Below, piece by piece: positions 4,571 to 8,325 of a DNA stretch of 8,325 nucleotides. How positions within the stretch are numbered: the first letter of the stretch is position 1; each line of letters opens with the position of its first letter. Source of the stretch: Betaproteobacteria bacterium (GTDB lineage Bacteria; Pseudomonadota; Gammaproteobacteria; Burkholderiales; Casimicrobiaceae); the NCBI GenBank assembly GCA_013298455.1, contig JAAFHR010000130.1:1-8325 (forward strand), written 5' to 3'. Made by a program: the position numbers and the translations under genes. Below the pieces are notes generated by a model, which was given only the letters and a program-made list of their open reading frames with translations, searched no databases and was not told where the DNA came from.

Positions 4571-5374
4571 CTATGCCAACCAGCGCTTACGACGGCGATA
4601 GCTCTTCACATCGCGAAACGATTTGCGCTCGCCCGACGACACGCCGAGATAGAACTCTTTCACGTCTTCGTTACTGGCGAGCTCTTTGGCGTCGCCGTTC
4701 ATCACCACGCGGCCGCTCTCAAGGATGTAGCCGTAATCGGCGTATTTCAGCGCGACGTTGGTGTTTTGCTCGGCGAGCAAGAAGCTCACGCCTTCTTTCG
4801 AATTCAAATCCTTAACGATTTCAAAAATCTCAGACACGATTTGCGGCGCGAGCCCCATGCTCGGTTCATCAAGCAAAATCATCGACGGTTTCGCCATCAA
4901 CGCACGACCTACAGCCGTCATCTGCTGTTCTCCGCCCGAGGTGTAGCCCGATTGTGAGGTGCGGCGCGTTTTTAGGCGCGGGAAGTAGTGATAAACCTTT
5001 TCTAAATCGGCCTTCAGCTCGGCGCGCGAAATTTTTCGGGTGTACGCGCCGGTCAGCAAATTTTCTTCAACGGTGAGATGACCGAAGCAGTGCCGGCCTT
5101 CCATCACTTGACACACGCCCATCTTCACCAAATCGTTGGTGGTGAGCTTGTCGGTGCGTTGCCCCATGAATTCGATGGAGCCTTTGGTGACCTCGCCACG
5201 CTCGGTTCGGAGCAAATTCGAAATGGCTTTGAGCGTCGTACTTTTGCCAGCGCCGTTCGCGCCGAGCAGCGCCACGATCTTGCCTTTCGGCACTTCGAGC
5301 GACACGCCCTTCAACACCAAGATGACGTGGTCGTAGATGACTTCGATGTTGTTGATGGCGAGATAGGCGGACAT
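4571..5374 (-). CDS. livF: Branched-chain amino acid type ABC transporter, ATP-binding protein (LivF-like)
   Basis: Cytoplasmic ATPase of a HAAT-family importer; it pairs with a LivG-type ATPase under the two permeases. 267 residues: Walker A GANGAGKS (38-45), Q-loop Gln89 in GVCQVMEGR, signature SGGEQ (146-150), Walker B MILLDEP (165-171). The switch position reads AEQN (Gln203), where many ABC ATPases have His; this is common in LivF. Length exceeds the usual 230-240 because of a basic C-terminal tail (ERKSFRDVKSYRRRKRWLA) seen in some betaproteobacterial versions. I place the start at ATG 5374 (MSAYLAINNIEV), preceded by GGAA; the open frame continues to 5434 but those codons come from intergenic DNA and the edge of a palindrome. 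It is the last gene of the - strand operon, 240 bases after the binding-protein gene. Confidence 0.92.
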   Translation of the reverse strand: MSAYLAINNIEVIYDHVILVLKGVSLEVPKGKIVALLGANGAGKSTTLKAISNLLRTERGEVTKGSIEFMGQRTDKLTTNDLVKMGVCQVMEGRHCFGHLTVEENLLTGAYTRKISRAELKADLEKVYHYFPRLKTRRTSQSGYTSGGEQQMTAVGRALMAKPSMILLDEPSMGLAPQIVSEIFEIVKDLNSKEGVSFLLAEQNTNVALKYADYGYILESGRVVMNGDAKELASNEDVKEFYLGVSSGERKSFRDVKSYRRRKRWLA

Positions 5375-5401
5375 TTGGGTTCCAACATAGGGCGGGACAA
5401 A

Positions 5402-5528
5402 CTGTTCGCTTCGCGGACAGCAGTTTTTTGCCACAGATTACACAGATGAACACAGATTTCGATCAGCAACCGCTGAAATCATCGGTGGAATCTGTGTAAT
5501 CTGTGGCAAAAAAAATTCAAGCGAACAG
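5402..5528. repeat. 127-bp nested palindrome (CACAGATTACACAGA family)
   Basis: The outer arms CTGTTCGCTT (5402-5411) and AAGCGAACAG (5519-5528) are exact 10-base reverse complements. Inside them is a 24-bp perfect inverted repeat (5424-5447 with 5490-5513) beginning TTTTTTGCCACAGATTACAC. An inner GATTTC/GAAATC (5455-5460 with 5475-5480) adds a further possible stem. GCCACAGATTACACAGAT is a repeat seen widely in bacteria. It separates the binding-protein gene from livF and would fold strongly in the operon mRNA. No coding capacity. Confidence 0.88.
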
Positions 5529-5566
5529 CATTTGGGCTAGAGGGAGGGCACTCAGCATTAAGCGAG

Positions 5567-5605
5567 CACCCTCACCCTAGCCCTCTCCCGCTCGCGGGAG
5601 AGGGA
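5567..5605. repeat. CCCTCTCCC hairpin repeat, copy 3
   Basis: CACCCTCACCCTAG followed by a perfect 10-bp stem (5581-5590 with 5595-5604, loop CTCG). It lies 10 bases past the stop codon of the binding-protein gene on the - strand, in the same relation to that gene as copy 2 to livF. In the operon it could protect the upstream mRNA from 3' decay and so raise binding-protein output (inference). Confidence 0.85.
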
Positions 5606-5614
5606 ATTCAGACA

Positions 5615-6934
5615 CTAGCCGGGCAAGCAGGCTGGCGTGATTTTCTTTTCAGCAGCATACTTGGCTGACGATTCAGCGACCATCTTTTGGATCATCGCGC
5701 GATCACCTTGCACCCAGTTTGGTGTGACGGCTTTCCATGCCTTGCCGTCCCACACTTGCACCTTCACTGCGCCGGAGCCTTCATGATCTTGGCAGCTCGT
5801 TTTGATGGTTGGGAACATGTTGAGTGCGCCGAGCTCGCGTTGACGCTTTTCATCCACATTCAAGTTCTCCAAGCCCCAACGAATTTGCTCGCCAGTGACC
5901 ACTTTGCCTTTGCCGTACTTGTTTTGCGCGTTGCGGATGCCTTCAACCCAGAGCATCGCAGCCGTCACACCACGCATGTGATACACCGAGCCGATGCGAT
6001 CTTTGTCAGCCAAGTTGCCTTTGCCAGCAGCGTAGACCTTCTTCTTGATTTCTTCAATAACAGGGTAGCTGCCGGGGGTGTTAAACGTCATCGTGGTGTA
6101 GCCCTTGGCCGCATCGCCCGCAGGGATCACGTCTTCCTCAGAGCCCGCCCACCACACGCCCAACATCTTCTCGCGTGGGAAGCCGTTACGTGCAGCGGTT
6201 TTGATCGCCACCGCATTCATCACGCCCCAGCCCCACAAAATCACGTAGTCAGGATTGGCTTGACGAATCTGCAACCACTGCGAGTTTTGCTCGGTACCGG
6301 GATGCGCGACAGGAATCTTAATCAGCTGAAAACCGAGTGATTTTTCGTAGGCTTCGAGCACTGGGAATGGCTCTTTTCCAAACGCCGAGTCGTGATACAG
6401 ATGCACGATCTTTTTGCCCTTGAGCTTATCCATGCCACCGGCTTTGTCGCCCAGATACTTGATCATGCCTGCGGCTTGATTCCAGTAGCTCGTGATGAGC
6501 GGGAACACATATGGAAACACTTGACCGTTGGCCGCATCGGAGCGACCGTAGCCCAGCGTTGTCATCGGTACTTTATCCACGCCCACACGATCCAAAATGC
6601 CGTAAGCGATGCCGGTGCCCAGTGGCTCGACCAAGCTTGCGCCGCCGTTCTTCTTTTTCAAACGCTCGTAGCATTCCACACCGCGCGAGGCGTTGTATTC
6701 CGTTTCACACTCTTCCCACGAAATCTTCACGCCGTTGATGCCGCCGTTGGCGTTGACCAAGTTGAAGTAGTCAATTGCGCCGCCGAAAAAGCCCGAGCCG
6801 CCCGATGCGTAAAGACCTACGCGGTACGACAAGATCGGCACGAATTGCTCTTGCGCGGTGGCCAGCGTGCTGGTCACTGCGCTCGCGGCGGCAACTGCCG
6901 ATACGGTGAGCGCCTTGAGTAAGGTCAGTTTCAT
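5615..6934 (-). CDS. ABC transporter periplasmic substrate-binding protein (Peripla_BP_6, LivJ/K-like)
   Basis: Captures the ligand in the periplasm and hands it to the LivH/LivM permeases. I place the start at ATG 6934 because a perfect AGGAGG (6939-6944 on the - strand) lies just upstream; the open frame extends to 6982 without support. 439 residues: signal peptide about 1-27 (MKLTLLKALTVSAVAAASAV, then ...ATA before QEQ), then a type I periplasmic binding fold with the first-lobe pattern FFGGAIDYFNLVNANGGING, ECETEYNASRGVECYERL, the central VPMTTLGYGRSDA, second-lobe IVHLYHDSAFGKE and NPDYVILWGWG, and the late YHMRGVTAAMLWVEGI. It is longer than LivJ/LivK (about 370), like binding proteins for larger or aromatic/amide ligands, so the substrate should not be assumed to be leucine. 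Strong Shine-Dalgarno fits high expression. Confidence 0.93.
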   Translation of the reverse strand: MKLTLLKALTVSAVAAASAVTSTLATAQEQFVPILSYRVGLYASGGSGFFGGAIDYFNLVNANGGINGVKISWEECETEYNASRGVECYERLKKKNGGASLVEPLGTGIAYGILDRVGVDKVPMTTLGYGRSDAANGQVFPYVFPLITSYWNQAAGMIKYLGDKAGGMDKLKGKKIVHLYHDSAFGKEPFPVLEAYEKSLGFQLIKIPVAHPGTEQNSQWLQIRQANPDYVILWGWGVMNAVAIKTAARNGFPREKMLGVWWAGSEEDVIPAGDAAKGYTTMTFNTPGSYPVIEEIKKKVYAAGKGNLADKDRIGSVYHMRGVTAAMLWVEGIRNAQNKYGKGKVVTGEQIRWGLENLNVDEKRQRELGALNMFPTIKTSCQDHEGSGAVKVQVWDGKAWKAVTPNWVQGDRAMIQKMVAESSAKYAAEKKITPACLPG

Positions 6935-6989
6935 AATTCCTCCTTTGGAATGCAAAAAAAAGTAAGCGTTACAGTCGATCAAAAAACAG

Positions 6990-8048
6990 TTAATGCGGGA
7001 ATGGCCACAGCCTCAGTTTATCTTTTCCGATTTGCCACAGCCGCGCCAAGCCGTGCGGTTCAACAATCAAAAAGAAAATAATCATTGCGCCAAACACCAT
7101 GAGTTCCACGTTCGAAGTCACCGAATTGGGCATGCCCGTAAAGTGAACGATGACCGAGAGAACCACCGGGAGCAGCACGATAAACCCTGCGCCCAGAAAC
7201 GAGCCTAGGATTGACCCTAGCCCGCCAATAATCACCATGAAAAGAATGCGAAACGACAAATCAAGGTTGTACGCCTCGGGCTCCACCGTACCCAAATAGC
7301 AAAACGCGAATAAAGCGCCCGCCACGCCGCAGTAAAACGAACTCACGGCAAACGCGGTGAGTTTGGTGCGAACGATTCGAAAGCCAATCACCTCGGCGGC
7401 AACGTCCATATCGCGCACCGCCATCCACGACCGACCAACGGTCGAGCGCACCATGTTTTTTGCCAACAACGCAAGCACGGCCACGATGGTCAGCACTAAC
7501 AGATACTTGCGAGCTGGCGTATTGAACGCAAAACCAAGAATTTCAATTTGCTGCGCGGTGATCACACCTGATGCAGAATTGTTGGTGAACCACGGCACTT
7601 TGGTTAAGCACCACACCACGAAAAACTGTGTCGCGAGCGTTGATGCCGCTAGATAAAAACCGCGAATCCGCAAACTCGGCAGGCCAAACAAAATCCCCAC
7701 CATCGCTGCGCAAATGCCGCCCAAAATGAACGCGACCAAGATCGGCATGCCGGGCACTCGGAGCATGAAGTTGTAGCTAGCAAACGCGCCAACGGCCATG
7801 AACGCTGCCGTTCCCAAAGAGATTTGCCCCGCGTAACCAGTGAGGATATTGAGCCCCAGTGCCGCCAGCGAAAAAATCAGAAACGGAATCAGAATCGCCG
7901 AGAAGAAGTACGGCGTTGCGAAAAGCGGAATCGCAATAAAGGCGATCAGGAGCAACGCAGCCACGGCGTAGCGATCTTGCGCAATCGGAAAGATTTGCGA
8001 ATCGTTGAGGTAGGTCGTTTTGTATTGACCGGCTTCTCTGTAAATCAT
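6990..8048 (-). CDS. livM: Branched-chain amino acid type ABC transporter permease (LivM-like)
   Basis: Inner-membrane channel subunit that pairs with LivH. 352 residues with about eight to ten hydrophobic segments, beginning at YAVAALLLIAFIAIPLFATP. Family hallmarks: LNILTGYAGQISLGTAAFMAVGAF in the second membrane segment region, GLPSLRIRGFYLAASTLA, and the cytoplasmic coupling loop MAVRDMDVAAEVIGFRIVRT that docks on the ATPases, then IIGGLGSILGSFLGAGF. The long N-terminal extension MIYREAGQYKTTYLNDSQIF is typical of this subfamily. The start is ATG 8048 with GGAG eight bases upstream (8057-8060 on the - strand); an upstream TTG (8066) is less likely. Fifty-five bases separate it from the binding-protein gene, consistent with one operon. 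Confidence 0.93.
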   Translation of the reverse strand: MIYREAGQYKTTYLNDSQIFPIAQDRYAVAALLLIAFIAIPLFATPYFFSAILIPFLIFSLAALGLNILTGYAGQISLGTAAFMAVGAFASYNFMLRVPGMPILVAFILGGICAAMVGILFGLPSLRIRGFYLAASTLATQFFVVWCLTKVPWFTNNSASGVITAQQIEILGFAFNTPARKYLLVLTIVAVLALLAKNMVRSTVGRSWMAVRDMDVAAEVIGFRIVRTKLTAFAVSSFYCGVAGALFAFCYLGTVEPEAYNLDLSFRILFMVIIGGLGSILGSFLGAGFIVLLPVVLSVIVHFTGMPNSVTSNVELMVFGAMIIFFLIVEPHGLARLWQIGKDKLRLWPFPH

Positions 8049-8067
8049 TGATTGCGCTCCGCGCAAA

Positions 8068-8166
8068 GGACGAAAGACGAATGACGAATGATGACGCGCT
8101 TCGCTAAGGACGAAAGACGAAGGACGGCGCGCTTCGCTAAGGACGAATGACCAATGACGAATGACG
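8068..8166. repeat. Degenerate heptamer tandem repeats
   Basis: A run of variants of GACGAAT/GACGAAA/GACGAAG, broken by two copies of CGCGCTTCGCTAAG (8095-8108 and 8128-8141), giving higher-order units of about 33-39 bases. It fills most of the gap between the livH stop and the livM start. On the operon strand it reads as repeats of ATTCGTC. No open frame of interest. Confidence 0.85.
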
Positions 8167-8188
8167 TGAAGGAGTGTTGCGGATTCAC

Positions 8189-8325
8189 TTAAATCCTCCG
8201 AATGATTTTTTCGCCGAATAGGCCTTCGGGGCGCAGCAGCAGGAACACCAGCGCCAGCACGAAGGGGAACCAGCCTTCTAGGCCGCCAAGGTTTGTTTGG
8301 GTATCGAAGAGCTTTTGCAGCAGCG
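8189..8325 (-). CDS. livH: Branched-chain amino acid type ABC transporter permease (LivH-like), C-terminal end
   Basis: Open from the right edge of the window to TAA at 8189-8191, about 44 residues, read on the - strand: LLQKLFDTQTNLGGLEGWFP, then the last membrane segment FVLALVFLLLRPEGLFGEK and the end IIRRI. The LRPEGLFG closing motif is typical of LivH permeases. It is the gene upstream of livM in the operon; 140 bases of repeat-filled DNA lie between them. The start and most of the gene are outside the window, so integrity cannot be judged. Confidence 0.88.
   Translation of the reverse strand, partial: LLQKLFDTQTNLGGLEGWFPFVLALVFLLLRPEGLFGEKIIRRI

Noticed and set aside
5067..5453. 128-codon - strand frame overlapping livF in another frame
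   Set aside because: It is an out-of-frame shadow of livF with an Arg-rich translation and no independent support.
5687..6340. 217-codon + strand frame opposite the binding-protein gene
   Set aside because: It is the antisense shadow of a confidently identified gene, with a His-rich, family-less translation.

Overview
The window looks like a chromosomal segment of a proteobacterium, most likely a betaproteobacterium. The base composition is moderately GC-rich. DnaK has the proteobacterial-type C-terminal tail, the branched-chain-type ABC transporter carries a LivF-like ATPase with a basic C-terminal tail of the kind I associate with Burkholderiales and relatives, and the gaps are full of GTAG-headed REP palindromes with their own RAYT transposase. 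Species cannot be fixed from the sequence alone.

Left part, + strand (1-2210): the 3' end of dnaK with a clean intrinsic terminator; a small membrane-anchored protein of unknown function whose ribosome binding site abuts the terminator T-tract; a REP-associated tyrosine transposase (RAYT) bracketed by two nearly identical pairs of inverted REPs; then a secreted thiol-type glutathione peroxidase. dnaJ, the usual partner of dnaK, does not follow it here.

Middle (2211-4570): two stand-alone genes, a DUF2087-type protein (+) and a cytidylate-kinase-like P-loop protein (-), sit in repeat-rich intergenic DNA. The gaps hold two further GTAG-headed REP families, three copies of the dispersed TTCGACAAGCTCAG element (two as 70-bp inverted repeats), and an inverted pair of CCCTCTCCC hairpins.

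Right part, - strand (4571-8325): a branched-chain amino acid type (HAAT) ABC transporter operon, read right to left: permease LivH-like (3' end only), permease LivM-like, a periplasmic binding protein, and ATPase LivF-like. LivG, the second ATPase, would be expected upstream, outside the window. The binding protein captures the ligand in the periplasm, the two permeases form the channel and the ATPases drive it; the ligand cannot be told from sequence. The gaps inside this operon carry repeats too: a tract of degenerate heptamers between livH and livM, and a 127-bp nested palindrome plus a CCCTCTCCC hairpin between the binding protein and livF.

The most notable features are the RAYT/REP system and the way REPs relate to genes: the stop codons of two unrelated genes (the RAYT and the kinase-like gene) are the TAG inside the GTAG head of a REP. 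I see no CRISPR, tRNA, rRNA, phage or defence system. RAYT/REP systems are known in general; this REP-as-stop-codon arrangement and the number of repeat families packed into 8 kb are what deserve a second look.
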